From contig CM062376.1 of the NCBI GenBank assembly GCA_031216125.1, positions 11,904,001 through 11,968,000 of the forward strand: a DNA stretch of 64,000 bases. Direction: 5' to 3'. This document shows, piece by piece, positions 24,301 through 35,340 of this stretch. A program made the position numbers and the translations under genes. Within the stretch, counting starts at the first letter, position 1. Each line of letters begins with the position of its first letter. A model generated the notes under the pieces. It did no database searches, was not told the DNA's origin, and saw nothing but the letters and a program-made list of their open reading frames with translations. Origin of the DNA: Dalbergia cochinchinensis (Eukaryota > Streptophyta > Magnoliopsida > Fabales > Fabaceae).

Positions 24301-24802
24301 TGTAACATCCCAAATTTCACCTAGGCTTATTGACTTGATAAATTCAAGCAATTGATTTACCGATGTAACACCCTAATATTCGACCCAATACTACTAGTAC
24401 GTACTTAGGCCAAATACTAGTCGTTACTATCTGACATGGTTCTTTAAAAAGTAACTTAGAGAAAATACGAGCCAATTTTTTTTTCTTAAAACATTACTTA
24501 AAATAAGAGCCGCGCGTATCCTATCGGGTCGGTATTATAAAGTGCCGAAACATAAACATAGAGGTGGCTCCAAAACATAGCATCATCATAACTGAACTAT
24601 TTCATCTTTATAATATGCCTACCATAAGGGGCAGGGCTCTTCAAGTACATAATAACATGAATACAGCAGAAAAACAGAATACATGGAAAAGAACTGGAAA
24701 GAAGCATCCCTACCCTTGTGCAACCTAAGATGGATAATCTCAACACAAAAGAGGTTTCATCCATACTATGTGACGTGCGTGCACTAAGGACTACCCTCCA
24801 AC

Positions 24803-25301
24803 CTATGCAGTGGAGTCACGGGTACGGAGGAACGTAGCCAATCCACGGGCGGAGCTCGGCGGTGCGTGCATGCCCTGGGATCGCACATGTCGCCCACGCG
24901 GAGTCGTGGCTGGCACCGGCTCCTTCGGCGCCAGTGATCGCTCTCCTCGCCGCACCTCGTCGCGTGAGACGGAGCGGGGCAGAGTCCTCGTGGTCCATGG
25001 GGGATTCCCCGGAAGGGTCCTCCTCTGAGTGCTGCGACAATGGTACGTACTGCGGCACGTCAGCTGATCCAGCAGAGTGGGTCCGCAAGTTCCTCTCATG
25101 TCGTGGTCGCGCATGCTCAAAGATCGCGGGGTCACCATAGGGGGATGCCGGGAGAAGCGATAATCGTATAAGGGTGTGCGAATGGCCGCCCTACAAACAT
25201 GAAGATGCGCACATAATCGCCTCAAAATGGAATGACCCATGCTCCGGTCATGGTGGATCTCCCATCGTGGCGTGTCAACGCATAAAGACGAACGCCGCCA
25301 T
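24803..25301 (-). pseudogene. LTR-borne ORF relic in A6
   Basis: The ATG is at 25301 (minus strand) and starts MAAFV, followed quickly by a frameshift. Similarity continues in another frame. The relic is GC- and CpG-rich like its A2 counterpart, and the A2 and A6 versions match each other more closely than either matches A3. No protein family was recognised. Confidence 0.55.
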
Positions 25302-26309
25302 CTCGCTCAAGACGTAATGGAAAGAAAGAGATAGAGGGAGTGAGTTTTCTTACTAAAGAAACTCAAAGAGGGTTTTCCTCCTATCCTAGGTGTCATCATT
25401 TACGTCTCCAGGAATCTCGGTTTATTTATGAAAACTATGGACATCTATTGGTTCAATTATGAGTTTTCTAAAGTCCCAATATCAGAGATCCGTTCCTTTT
25501 AACATATCACTTGTATCATAGACATAAATCACATAACTTGGATCATAGAACATAAATCATATATCTTAACTCATGGAACATGATTTCTATATCATGGGTC
25601 ATAGCACATAAACTCATAACTTTATGGTTCTCATATCATGGGGCATAGCACACAAATTCATATGATTATGGTGCATAAAAACATAGCTCATGGAACATGG
25701 TACGTGTCTTGGTTACTTGAGGTGACATTAAAACATCATCATTATTTTCCTGGGGCCACCCTAACTGATCTCCTTGTGGAGAAAAATTCTAGGTTATGAG
25801 CTCATACCTTACTAGTCGTCACTAGTACATGGACTTATCCCTTTGATAAGTTTAAAGATCCCGACCTAAGGTACGGGTCTAGTGGGCTAGAATCACCTTA
25901 TCCCCACCCTTAATCCGGTGGTTCAAGGATCATCTTCTCATAGTCTATGTCACCTTAAGTCTTAGCATGTTAATGCAAGATGTCACATAATTCATGCATG
26001 TCAAGCATAATTACATCATAGGCATCTTTGAAGTCTTTAAAGAACAATAACATGCAAACATAAAACTATCATCGAAGAATAATAGTTCACATGGTATCAT
26101 CATACTTGACTTATGGAGTGAAATCATCATAAGGTAAGCAAGAGCAATAAGCCTCTTAACTTGATCATGTTTGAAATCGAACATATAAGATCATATATTC
26201 ATGTTGGGCTTAAGCATAGACTCATGTCATAACAATTTCGTTTCAAGCAATGCAAGATCATAGCTTCAAGTCGTTAAGTCAAGAGTATTTTGTTTGTAAA
26301 CTTGTTCTC

Positions 26310-26596
26310 GTAATCGATTACATAAGTTTTGTAATCGACATACAAATTTCAAGATTTCAAAACATGGCAGATAGGGTTCGTAATCGATTACATGGAACTT
26401 GTAATCGACATTATGTTTAAAAACACTTTGTCGGGCCCTGAACATCCGGGTAATCGATTACATTATTAGGTAATCGATTACTAGAATTCAGACGTGTAAT
26501 CGATTACACTATATAGTAATCGATTACTTTGGGCAAAAGTTCATGTTTGGGCTCATCCGAGCTCGTAATCGATTACATGGGCCGGGTAATCGACAC
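26310..26596. repeat. Array of GTAATCGATTAC palindromes in A6
   Basis: Seven full copies of the perfect 12-bp palindrome GTAATCGATTAC, plus half or mutated copies, occur in under 300 bp. Most are in pairs with 8 or 9 bases between them, giving centre-to-centre spacing of 20-21 bp. The same array occurs in A7 and A10 but not in A3 or A9. The half-site GTAAT..ATTAC resembles homeodomain-leucine zipper III sites but has a two-base centre, so any protein binding is speculative. Confidence 0.8.
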
Positions 26597-29201
26597 AAAG
26601 ATCTTAAAAACCTAAATATGGGGTCTAAACTTATCTCAGTCATTCCTTTGAAATACTTATGGTGGCTAGTTTCTCTTGGAACAATTTTTGAACTACAAAT
26701 ACATCTTGTCAAACATTTTAACTTGTCAAAACCCTTATAAATCTAAGAACATACCCAAAATGTTTTTGAGTACAACATATGTTTTAGAAAGACTTAAAAC
26801 ATGAGCTATAGGCTCTTGTGACTAATAAACTCCTCTTGGAGCTATCTTCATCACATGGCCAAAATGTACATTCCAAGAATGTTTTCCATGGTTAACCTCT
26901 TCTCAGGATGAAATGGGCAAGCCTTTGAGCTCTAGAATCTTAGGTGATGACATAAAATAGACGTGCTATGCATTTCATTTTAGAGTCCTTTAGAAAGTAA
27001 AGTGATAGCTCAAGGTAAATATGAGGTGCACATCCATTTTCATTCTTTGAGTTTAGTGAGGACTTGAAATATAAAATGAGATGCAAAGCTTGGAATTTTA
27101 AACGTGCATAATGCAAGTTCATTCTTAGTCTTGGGGTTTAGTGATTGCATAGAAATAAACGTATATGCAAAGCATAAACGTAAACGTGAATGCAAGTTAC
27201 TTTTATATCTTGTCTAGAGCTCTTGCAAGGCTTTAAGAAGGAACATAGTCCCAACCCAAAACCCATCTTCACAAGAAAAGAAAAACCATTGGTACCAAGG
27301 CATCAAAAGAAAACATGACTTCAAGAATCATGAAAGTGGTCAAATCTTAACAAAAGAAAGGAACCATTTTTAAATCTCTAGGGACCAAGATCTTGATGAT
27401 CCAAGCATCAACATCCTAAGTCCTCATCATTGAGTACATAGCTTCCTTCAAAACAAATATTTAAAACAAAGTTCATGATAAAGAAGAAAGCAAAACCAAA
27501 ACCATGCTTGGTTTAGGGCCAAAGTTTCAAGCTTTAGAGTTTGTTCATGTGACAAGCATCAACATGAAGCTCTCATCATCAAGCTTACATTTTTCCCATG
27601 TAAAAAGGCTTTATGGCCGAAAACATGAGAAGAAGAAGGAAGAAGATCCAAAATGTTCAAGAGAAACATAAACTCTTTTAACTAAACTTGTAAAGAATGA
27701 AACTTTCTTTAAGAAAAACTCAAGCTTTAGAGGTCTCATGAGAGATGGACTCATGGTCACATCTAGAGAACACTCATCATCAAGCTATCATATTCAAGGC
27801 CTTGAGGCCGAAAATCTAAGGGGAGAAAAGGAAGAAACCAAAAAAAAGAAAGCAACATGCTCATCGTTTTAAACCTCGGGACAAAGTCCGGGTCAAAACG
27901 AAATTTTAAACCGCCTCAAATCATCATAGGGTATTTTGGTCACTTATGTGCTGAAATCTCAGAAATGAGATTTTTCTGCTTTGTTAGGCACTCATGCTCA
28001 TACAATCCCCTTCATATAACATATGAACCCTTTGAGGATGGCCAAAGTCGGCCGTCCTCGTGTTTCGGGTAAAAATGACCTCAGGGGCATTTTGGTCATT
28101 TAAAAGTTTAGAGAAAAACGGGGCGTTACAACCGACAAGACCATTGACCTTGCCTCGTAGTGGGAAAAAGTCAACATTGATGGTTTATGATTTATTAAGT
28201 TAATCAGCTTGAGTAAATGACTAATAAATATAATGAGTCAACGAAAGGTCAAGAGTTAAATAATGGAAAGGAGTTAATTAGAAAGATTAATTATTCCTAA
28301 TTAATGATTAAGATGAAAAATGGATAGAACCAATAGATAACGGACAAGTGTCATGAAGTCTAATAAATTATATTATAATAATCAAGTATGTCTAGAGAAA
28401 GATCTAAGAAATTACAAGATTGCCATTACCTAGTGAAATTTCAAATATACCCTTACTGTGAAAGGAAATTACAAGTGTACCATTGACTTATAAATAAATG
28501 ACAAAGATACCTTTATTTTATTTATAGAATTACAAAAATACCATTGCACAAATCCCTAAGCTTGTCTTTGAGCAAGAATGAATATAAGCCATTTGATTTA
28601 TACTAAGAATGGTTAAAAGCTAAACTAACCAAAAATAGCAAATCTCTAGCTTAGAATATTAATTTATCAGTTTAAGTTTCTATAGACAACTTATTTAACA
28701 GTATGAGTGTAATACTGACAAAGTAAATTATTTAAATGCTATGACAAGACAAGAAAATACATCACATGCATCATAATCACATGCATTATAATCAGATGCA
28801 TTTATAGACACATAAGTTTGAAAGTTAACTAATGTAGTAATCCTAGAGTCTCATGACAAGCATATATGATACATGCATGCATGAAAGAATGAAAAATTAT
28901 TCCATGATCCCCATGATACCCCACGATTACATCATCATTAGGAAGGAAAAATTGTGATTTGATCTTAGCTTGCATGTCTTAATGAAAGTTTGATAGATAT
29001 CAAAGTTTTGATAACTTGTCATTATCAACATATATAGGTGTGGGCTAAGCTACATTAGGCATATTATTTGGCATAAAAGCTAGCTAGTAACCTCAACTAA
29101 ATCCTAACTAGTATTTACTCCAACTAAATGGTCTAACTAAATGAGTTTTTGGAGACAAAAATCATCCCGAAACATAACCATAGGGCAGTGGCCTTGAGGC
29201 C

Positions 29202-29208
29202 TATAAAA
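29202..29208 (+). promoter_or_regulatory. TATA box of LTR C
   Basis: TATAAAA stands about 35 bp before a CT-rich leader. The 111-codon frame crossing this site (29149-29484) has no recognisable domain and begins upstream of the TATA box, so I treat it as leader sequence. Confidence 0.5.
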
Positions 29209-31419
29209 AGGACCAAGTTGTGTTTCATTGTGTTCCTTTACTCATTTGCTAAGTTTCCAAGACTTCTAGCATTCTCTCTTATTCTTGTTCTTCCTCTTCT
29301 ATTCCTTCTTCTACTCCTCACTTCAAAGAAAGCTTCCCCATCATCAAACCTCATAAAATACTTGAATTTTAGCCCAAAAACTTCACAAGCCTTACAAGAG
29401 TTACACTTTTTAACTCTTGTGAAATATATTATCTCAAAGACACTAGTTTTCAAGCAAAGATTCAAAAGGGTCACCCTACATTAAGCTCCTTGTTCAAGTT
29501 ATTGGAGTGAAGACAAGGACTCATTTAAGCCTCTACACAAAGAGGTAGGAGCCCTCTCTTTGGTAGTGCAAGTCTTGATGGCATTTAGTCTTGCTCATGG
29601 TTAGAATGCCATCAAGCTTATGTTTGTTGACAAAAATGTTTCAAGGGATATTATAAAAATATTTTGTGAAACTCCCATCTTCTTTTCTATTTCCTAAGTG
29701 ATTTTATGATGTGTTTATGCTTAAATGTTGTTTAGAATATGCATGTATGATCCTTGTGTTGAAAGAAGTGACATAAAACATGAAAATGATAAGTGCTGGA
29801 TTTTTGGTTGTTTCTGGTAGTAGCTATTTCAAAAAATGGAACTCAAAATATGTAGTTTTTAAGAATAAATTTTAATACAAACTAGACTTATGAAAGAACA
29901 CTCTCCAAAAAGAATCACTCAAAAAGGAGTTCTCTAGCTCAAGATATAATTTTTCAAAGTTTAGTCTTTTTACTGAAGGTGCTGTCTGACCCCTTAACAC
30001 TAAACTGAGCTTTTCTTTCTCTAAAAAAATGCAAAAAGTGTGAAAATAGTTTTTTTAGAAAGTTGAGATCATACGGAATACAGGCATATAAAACACATGT
30101 AAAGAAAAGATGCACATGGTTCCAGAATTATGAAATAAGCCACGTATTGAGTCTTGGGACAAAATAGGGAAACTTTGTAAGGGTATAAAAGTAATTTTGC
30201 TTAGAATATTTCTGGGAAATTCACATTCAGAGAAAGGTATTTGAGTCAGGAATCTGAGCATACTTTTATTTTCTTGAGAGAGTAAGTGTAGTGAGAGAAA
30301 TTAATTTTCTATGCAAACATATCAGAATTGGTAATAAACTGTAAAACTCTAATAGGCAAAAAAAGCACTTTTAAGGGTAAAGCTGTAATTACCATTTTCA
30401 AGAGGGTTAAAAATTATTTAAATAACACTTATCAGATTAATATAAATAAAATAAAAAAAATATAATCTATAATTACACATAATTAAGGATTTTCACTCAT
30501 AAATAACTAAGAGAACTAAGTTTTTGACCTATAAGCTTATGTTTTAATTAAATAAGACTTAATAACCTTGAGACACACATAATGTAAGGATCAAGTACCT
30601 ATGATCTTGAATGTATATGAAATGTTGTTAATGATCATGAGGTTTATTATATGCATAAATATTTCAAAGTGTTATATTTAATACGATGTGTATGTTATGT
30701 ATAACATGATTTGAGAATGTTCACATAGTACGAGACTCGAATGAAAAGTCTACTGCATAAATATGAGACTTTACATGAGATTTTATGAAACATGATATAT
30801 GGCACTGATGAAATTAAGCAATGAAAGTTTGGAAAAGTGGACTTGAGCTAAGCAATGAAAGTCTAGAAAAGTAGACTTGAGCCAAACCATAAAGGTTTGA
30901 AAAGTGGATATGAATATGAATAAAAAGTAATGGGAGAAGCTCACTGCTTAACCCCTCATGCTATCCGTTGAGATTTTCTCATGGAACAAGTTATGGCGAT
31001 GACCACAACATGAGCTTATTACCCACAGAGGTGGTTTAAGATAGTGGTGTTTGTGCACTTGGTGAGTGAAGGACCAAATCAAGTTAAAGATGTATAAAAT
31101 GTTAAGTGCACGCATACGGTTATGGTGAACCTATCTTACTCGAATTACTTGCTTTGCTTGAGTAATTGAGAGATATGTTATGAAAGAAAGGATGGCGATC
31201 ACAACTCAAGTAAATGTTGAGGATGAGTAATCATGAAATGCATGCATTTCCTAAATTACTTATTATTCATTAGTGATTCACACGATATGTATGATCAATG
31301 AATGACTGAATGGATATTCCTGTTAATGTTATAGGAATGGTTTAAAAGCAATTACACTTCGGCTAATTATGTTTGTGAAAAATCTAGTAATTGAACCATC
31401 TATATGTCTACCTTTTTAT

Positions 31420-31501
31420 AATAAACCTGAATTGACTGGGATGACAATGATAACCTGATTAGTGCAAATAGAAACTCCTACTGAGAAATCTTGTATTTCT
31501 C
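31420..31501 (+). promoter_or_regulatory. AATAAA word and hairpin of LTR C
   Basis: AATAAA at 31420-31425 is followed by GAGAAAT-CTTGT-ATTTCTC at 31483-31501, a perfect seven-pair stem. Families A and B have the same order. AATAAA is a candidate polyadenylation signal of the element RNA. Confidence 0.45.
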
Positions 31502-32008
31502 AAGCCTATGTTTCTCTTCCCGTTGTCATTACCATAGACAAATGAGTCTACTTGAAGCAACAGAGCTATAGTTAAGGAAGGAGGCAACGTGTGAAGACTT
31601 CAGAACTTCCAAGAATTAGCACTTCGATTTTAGTTATGTTATAGATTGCGAAGAATAGGCCGGTAGTGGTAGAACTTATATTGTTATTTATAAGAACCTA
31701 TCATAGTGTGACTCATGTATCAAGTAATTATATTTCAGTTTATGTGATAATAATTTTATATTTTTTTCCCTTATTCCACTTTATTGAATTAAGTAAGTAG
31801 GCAAAGTAATTTTGATTATCATCTACGTGAATGCTATGTATTTCAATTCTCGCCACGGGCTTAAGCTTTCAAAATAAGTTGTATAAAAAAAAAGTTATCC
31901 ACTATTTTCTTTAGTTAATTTCAAAAGAAAATGAACGCAAGGCATAAATGACAACTAATAGAATCCAAATACGAACTTAAGCATAGTTGGGTTTATTAGG
32001 GTGTTATA

Positions 32009-32330
32009 GGTTGAACCAATATAAAATCTTTTGTGTCATTTCTCTCTTATCCTGATCTCTTTTATTTTCCTTTATTACTTCATTATCTTCTCATTGGTTT
32101 TATTTTTATCCTGCTCTTTTTAAGCCATCTCTTTTTACACCGAGTGTTTTATTTAATAAGGTCCAGAAAGTAACTTTCTGAAGTTACTAATTATATTTCT
32201 GCTACATTTCAAGTTTTATACTTGATAGTAATCATTTTCAGAGGCTTCAGAAAATGAAAAAGGATCAGTGCACGATTTAACCCCCCTTTTGTGCACATCT
32301 TCACTTACACTTAACTATGTTTTTCTCTTT
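32009..32330 (+). mobile_element. Probable SIRE-like copia LTR, right part
   Basis: The sequence resumes after LTR C with AACCAATATAAAATC (TATA at about 32019), a CT-rich leader and then TTTAACCCCCC near 32280. These features resemble the promoter and 3' end of SIRE/Maximus LTRs. The end near 32330 is approximate; RPT6 intron sequence follows until the acceptor at 32388. Confidence 0.45.
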
Positions 32331-32389
32331 TATGGTTGCTTGCACTCCTTCTGTTTTCCTGTTTGTTGACTTTCTTTAACATATCACAG

Positions 32390-32442
32390 GGCGTTCTACT
32401 TTATGGGCCACTTAGTACTGGGGAAACATTGTTGGCTAGAGT
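32390..32442 (+). pseudogene. RPT6: RPT6 pseudogene, exon remnant 3, first half
   Basis: This follows an AG acceptor (32388-32389) and reads GVLLYGPLSTGETLLAR. In RPT6 this is the Walker A loop GPPGTGKT; here the ATP-binding lysine is replaced by glutamate and two neighbouring residues are changed. The exon is split directly after this by the Cassandra element, and the coding text continues at 33323. Confidence 0.9.
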
Positions 32443-32849
32443 TGTAACGCCTGGGGATTGCAAAGTCGAGGAGTGATCTTGGGTGCAAGAAGGCACGGAC
32501 AAGGAGCAGTTCCTAGCAGACTTCAAAGGCGGAGGGGTACATGAATGAATCGATTACACACCCGAATGAGAGGGATCCTAAGACTGTATTGGTATGGGAC
32601 TATATAGTTAAGGATGGCTTATATGAATTGATTTGTACTACCTATACTAACAAGATGCATCTTCTTTTCGGTAGCCCATCACTAAGGAACTCTATAGTTA
32701 AGCGTGCTTGACTTGGAGCAATTTTGGGATGGGTGACCTCCTGGGAAGTTTTCCTAGGAAGCATGTGAATAAGGATAAAGCACGCTAAAAAGGCCTGTGT
32801 TGGTTTGTGGGAACAGTCGTCAATCCATAAAGCAGCAGGGGATGTTACA
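32443..32849 (+). repeat. Cassandra 5' LTR
   Basis: 407 bp, from TGTAACGCCTGGGG to GGGGATGTTACA. Holds 5S-like sequence at 32674-32762. Confidence 0.93.
32674..32762 (+). promoter_or_regulatory. 5S rRNA-like pol III promoter, 5' LTR
   Basis: The sequence matches roughly the last two thirds of plant 5S rRNA. It includes an A-box word AGTTAAGCGTGCTTG (32697-32711) and a C-box GGGATGGGTGACCTCC (from about 32726). In Cassandra these internal boxes are thought to direct RNA polymerase III transcription. It is not a 5S gene, because the 5' third is replaced. Confidence 0.85.
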
Positions 32850-32851
32850 AA

Positions 32852-32863
32852 TGGTATCAGAGC
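32852..32863 (+). other. Primer-binding site of Cassandra
   Basis: TGGTATCAGAGC lies two bases after the 5' LTR. It is complementary to the 3' end of the initiator methionine tRNA, the usual primer for this element type. Confidence 0.9.
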
Positions 32864-32905
32864 CTGCACCTCTCCTAGTACGGTGTGATTCGGGGACAAA
32901 CGAAG

Positions 32906-32921
32906 CGGAAGCTGGTGGGCA
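32906..32921 (+). other. Polypurine tract of Cassandra
   Basis: GCGGAAGCTGGTGGGCA, purine-rich and directly before the 3' LTR. This is the expected position of the plus-strand primer. Confidence 0.7.
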
Positions 32922-33322
32922 TGTAACGCCCGGGGATTGCAAAGTCAGGGAGTGATCACTAGTACAAGAAGGCACAGACAAGGAGCAGTTCCTGGCAGAC
33001 TTCGAAAGCGGAAGGGTACATGAATGAACCAATTACACACCCAAATGAAAGGGATCCTAAGACTGTATTGGATGGGACTATACAGTTAAGGAGGGGTTAT
33101 ATGAATTGATTTGTACTACCTATACTAACAAGATGCATCTTCTTTTTAGTAGCCCATCACTAAGGAACTCCATAGTTAAGCGTGCTTGACTTGGAGCAAT
33201 TTTGGGATGGGTAACCTCCTAGGAAGTTTTCCTAGGAAGCGTATGAGTGAGGACAAAGTATGCTGAAAAGACCTGTGTTGGTTTGTAGGGACAGTTGCCA
33301 TAAAGCAGTAGGGGATGTTACA
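32922..33322 (+). repeat. Cassandra 3' LTR
   Basis: 401 bp, from TGTAACGCCCGGGG to GGGGATGTTACA. The 5S-like part is at 33151-33240. Its C-box reads GGGTAACC where the 5' LTR has GGGTGACC, so this copy of the promoter is probably weaker. Confidence 0.93.
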
Positions 33323-33437
33323 AGAGTAGTGGTACATCACACTGATTATACATTTATCAGGGTATCTGGTTATGAATTAGTTCAAAAAAACATTGGAGAG
33401 GTTCAAGAATAGTTAGGGAACTTTTGGTTATGGCCAG
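33323..33437 (+). pseudogene. RPT6: RPT6 pseudogene, exon remnant 3, second half
   Basis: After the duplicated AGAGT, the frame continues HHTDYTFIRVSGYELVQKNIGE, matching RPT6 downstream of Walker A. One base is then missing, giving a frameshift and a stop, although the DNA still matches the GSRMVRELFVMAR segment. It ends at a GT donor after GGCCAG. Confidence 0.9.
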
Positions 33438-33880
33438 GTATATCCTCTTTACCTAGCTTCTTCTTTCTATTATATGTTTCCCTACACCACAGGAATGGAA
33501 AAAACATGTGTTTTCATCTTAATGACGTTGTGGGTTAAAGACATTTTTAAGAGAGGGCATGAGTTATAACTCAGCTTAGGATGAAGTTATTTTCATAGTT
33601 AGTGAGATTTTGGTTGTTAAATTTAGAATTAGATTCATAAGAATTATGACTGGAATTTGGTATGAATATTAAATCCTTTTCCCAATTTCCATTAAGCAGA
33701 ACTTGAAGAGAGAAAAAAAGGCTATTATATTCCCTAAAAACAATTATGCTCAACTTTCCTGATTCATTAATTTTCATGTTAAGATAATCCAAAAAGGTGA
33801 AATATGCTTTACGAAGACTTACTTAACCATTATTTCATCTATAATATTATGACTATGATGGAACACTATTTTTTCCACAA

Positions 33881-34015
33881 GGAGCATGCTCCATCAATTA
33901 TTTTTATGGATGAAATTGATAGTATTGGTTCTACTCGTATGGAATCTAGAATTGGCAATGGTGATAGTAAGGTGCAGTGCCTTATGCTAGAACTTCTAAA
34001 CCAATTAGAGTCTTT
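33881..34015 (+). pseudogene. RPT6: RPT6 pseudogene, exon remnant 4
   Basis: Reads EHAPSIIFMDEIDSIGS and on to LELLNQLESF, the RPT6 segment that includes an intact Walker B motif (IIFMDE). The expected acceptor AG reads AA, so splicing would also fail here. Similarity ends near 34015, and no later RPT6 exon was found, so the copy is truncated at both ends. Confidence 0.88.
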
Positions 34016-34330
34016 TTTATTGGTCATTATTTTTGTCAATTTTTTATAGTTAATTTAATTTACAGAAAGTAAAGGATTTAGTTTAAAAAATAGAATGTAT
34101 TTGAAACTAAAATTGAAAGTGAGGAATGCACATTGTTAGATCCTTGGATTGAAAGATTATTTGAAATTGAGAGAATGAAGACTTCAAAAGGAAACATGTT
34201 ATTGCTATTATTTTTCTCCAGAAAGAAAGTAAAATAAAAAGTTAAGCCTCTCAAAGTAAAAGGACTCAAATCTACTATAGGGGTGAACACAAATTAGGTA
34301 ACAACATTGTAAACGGGAAAAAGGGCAAAC
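34016..34330. other. AT-rich flank of the RPT6 pseudogene
   Basis: AT-rich DNA between the last RPT6 exon remnant and A7, probably former intron. Nothing else was recognised. Its last five bases, CAAAC, are nearly repeated (CAAAT) after A7. Confidence 0.5.
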
Positions 34331-34824
34331 TGTAACATCCTAATTTTTAACCCAATACTCCTAGAATGTGTTTAGGTTAACCATTAGTCTATTATTCTTC
34401 TAGTCTCATTCTTTAAACCTTTCTTTAAAATACTTAGCGGAAAATACGGATAAATTTTTTTTTGAAATATAAATGCAAAGTGAGAGTCACAAGATATCTT
34501 AAGCTTAGAAGTATCATGACACGTAACTCATACAAAAGAAAGCACAAGATAAGAGCATCAAGTAACATCATAAGATTAGACAATCATGTGCACACCATGA
34601 CAATATTATAATAATATAATAACTACCCACCTATGGAAGGTGGGATAAGTTTGGTACATCACAAGTGCAAATACAACCGAGCTGAAAATATAAAGGAAAT
34701 ACAAAGGAAAGCATAAAGGAAGTCACCCCTTACCCTTGTACACCTAAAATAGATAACCTCTAGAACAAAAGAAGGTTATCCTAAACTAGTGGTGGTGTGT
34801 ACACTACTGACCCTCCAAGAGACC

Positions 34825-35340
34825 TACTGCTGGTAGTCTGGATAGGGTGGAACATAGCCGATCCATGAACGAAGCTCATTGGGAGTGGGCGCACGAGATG
34901 CCTGAGCATAGGCACCACGTCGGGGTTGCATAGCTAGCCTCCATGCCAACCTCAGCTATGTAATCGTCTCCTCACTACCCTCCACCCTATGTGGGGGAGT
35001 GGGGGCAGAACTCTCAGAATATAGATGGGTAGGCGGATCCTCCGAAGGGTTAGTCTCCAAATGCCTGGAACGGGGAACATGGTCTAGGATGTCACGAACG
35101 GCAGATGCAATGGTATACATGCGGAGTATCCTCTCATTGTCCGTCCACGCATGCTCGAAGACCATGTAATCGCCAAAAAGGGGAAACCGAAGAAAAGCGA
35201 TAACAATGAACAAGGTGTGCGAAGGGTCACCCCAAAAACATGAAAACTCAGACGGTGCAGCTCCCCTCAAAATGATAAGACTCCGGATCATAGTGAACCT
35301 CCCATATCAAGGTATCGATGAAAACCACGAATGTCGCCAT
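34825..35340 (-). pseudogene. LTR-borne ORF relic in A7
   Basis: The ATG is at 35340 (minus strand), beginning MATFVVFIDT. A frameshift follows within about 25 codons. The main remaining frame (34956-35291) reads GDYMVFEHAWTDNERILRMY, then SRHLETNPSEDPPTHLYSES and EGSEETIT before its stop. These words match the same ORF in A4, A8 and A10. Confidence 0.6.

Larger units (their letters stand above)
24364..28130 (-). mobile_element. Solo LTR A6, family A
   Basis: This 3767-bp minus-strand LTR is bounded by TGTAACACCC and GGGGCGTTACA and flanked by a perfect duplication ACCGA (24359-24363 and 28131-28135). It is shorter than A1 and A9 because about 1 kb around the promoter is missing: near 27860 the leader joins directly to the U3 start region and no TATA box is seen. 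It carries an ORF relic, the palindrome block at 25795, and an array of GTAATCGATTAC palindromes. Confidence 0.92.
24301..32008 (+). mobile_element. LTR C, interrupted by A6
   Basis: The LTR starts TGTAACATCCCAAATTTCACC at 24301 and ends TTAGGGTGTTATA at 32008. Without A6 (24364-28130) it is about 3.9 kb. A TATA box lies at 29202, and an AATAAA word plus perfect hairpin lie at 31420-31501, then a CT-rich tract and an A-run (31887-31895) near the 3' end. This is the same internal order as families A and B. The flanks AGCCA and GGTTG do not match, so the target-site duplication is lost or never existed. It sits inside the probable copia LTR. Confidence 0.75.
32443..33322 (+). mobile_element. 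Complete Cassandra TRIM element
   Basis: Two similar LTRs of about 400 bp flank a 72-bp internal region. The flanking duplication AGAGT (32438-32442 and 33323-33327) is perfect. Both LTRs contain 5S rRNA-like sequence, the hallmark of Cassandra, a non-autonomous terminal-repeat retrotransposon in miniature. The element has no coding capacity and would need proteins from another retrotransposon. By eye the two LTRs differ at roughly 35 of 400 positions, mostly transitions, so the insertion is not recent. It landed in an RPT6 exon. Confidence 0.95.

Noticed and set aside
26310..26596. CRISPR-like array
   Set aside because: The repeats are only 12 bp, palindromic, unevenly spaced, inside a plant LTR, and there are no cas genes.
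29149..29484. 111-codon protein
   Set aside because: It crosses the TATA box of LTR C, has a leucine-rich stretch from CT-rich leader DNA and shows no domain.
32674..32762. 5S rRNA gene
   Set aside because: The 5' third of 5S rRNA is missing and the sequence is part of both Cassandra LTRs.
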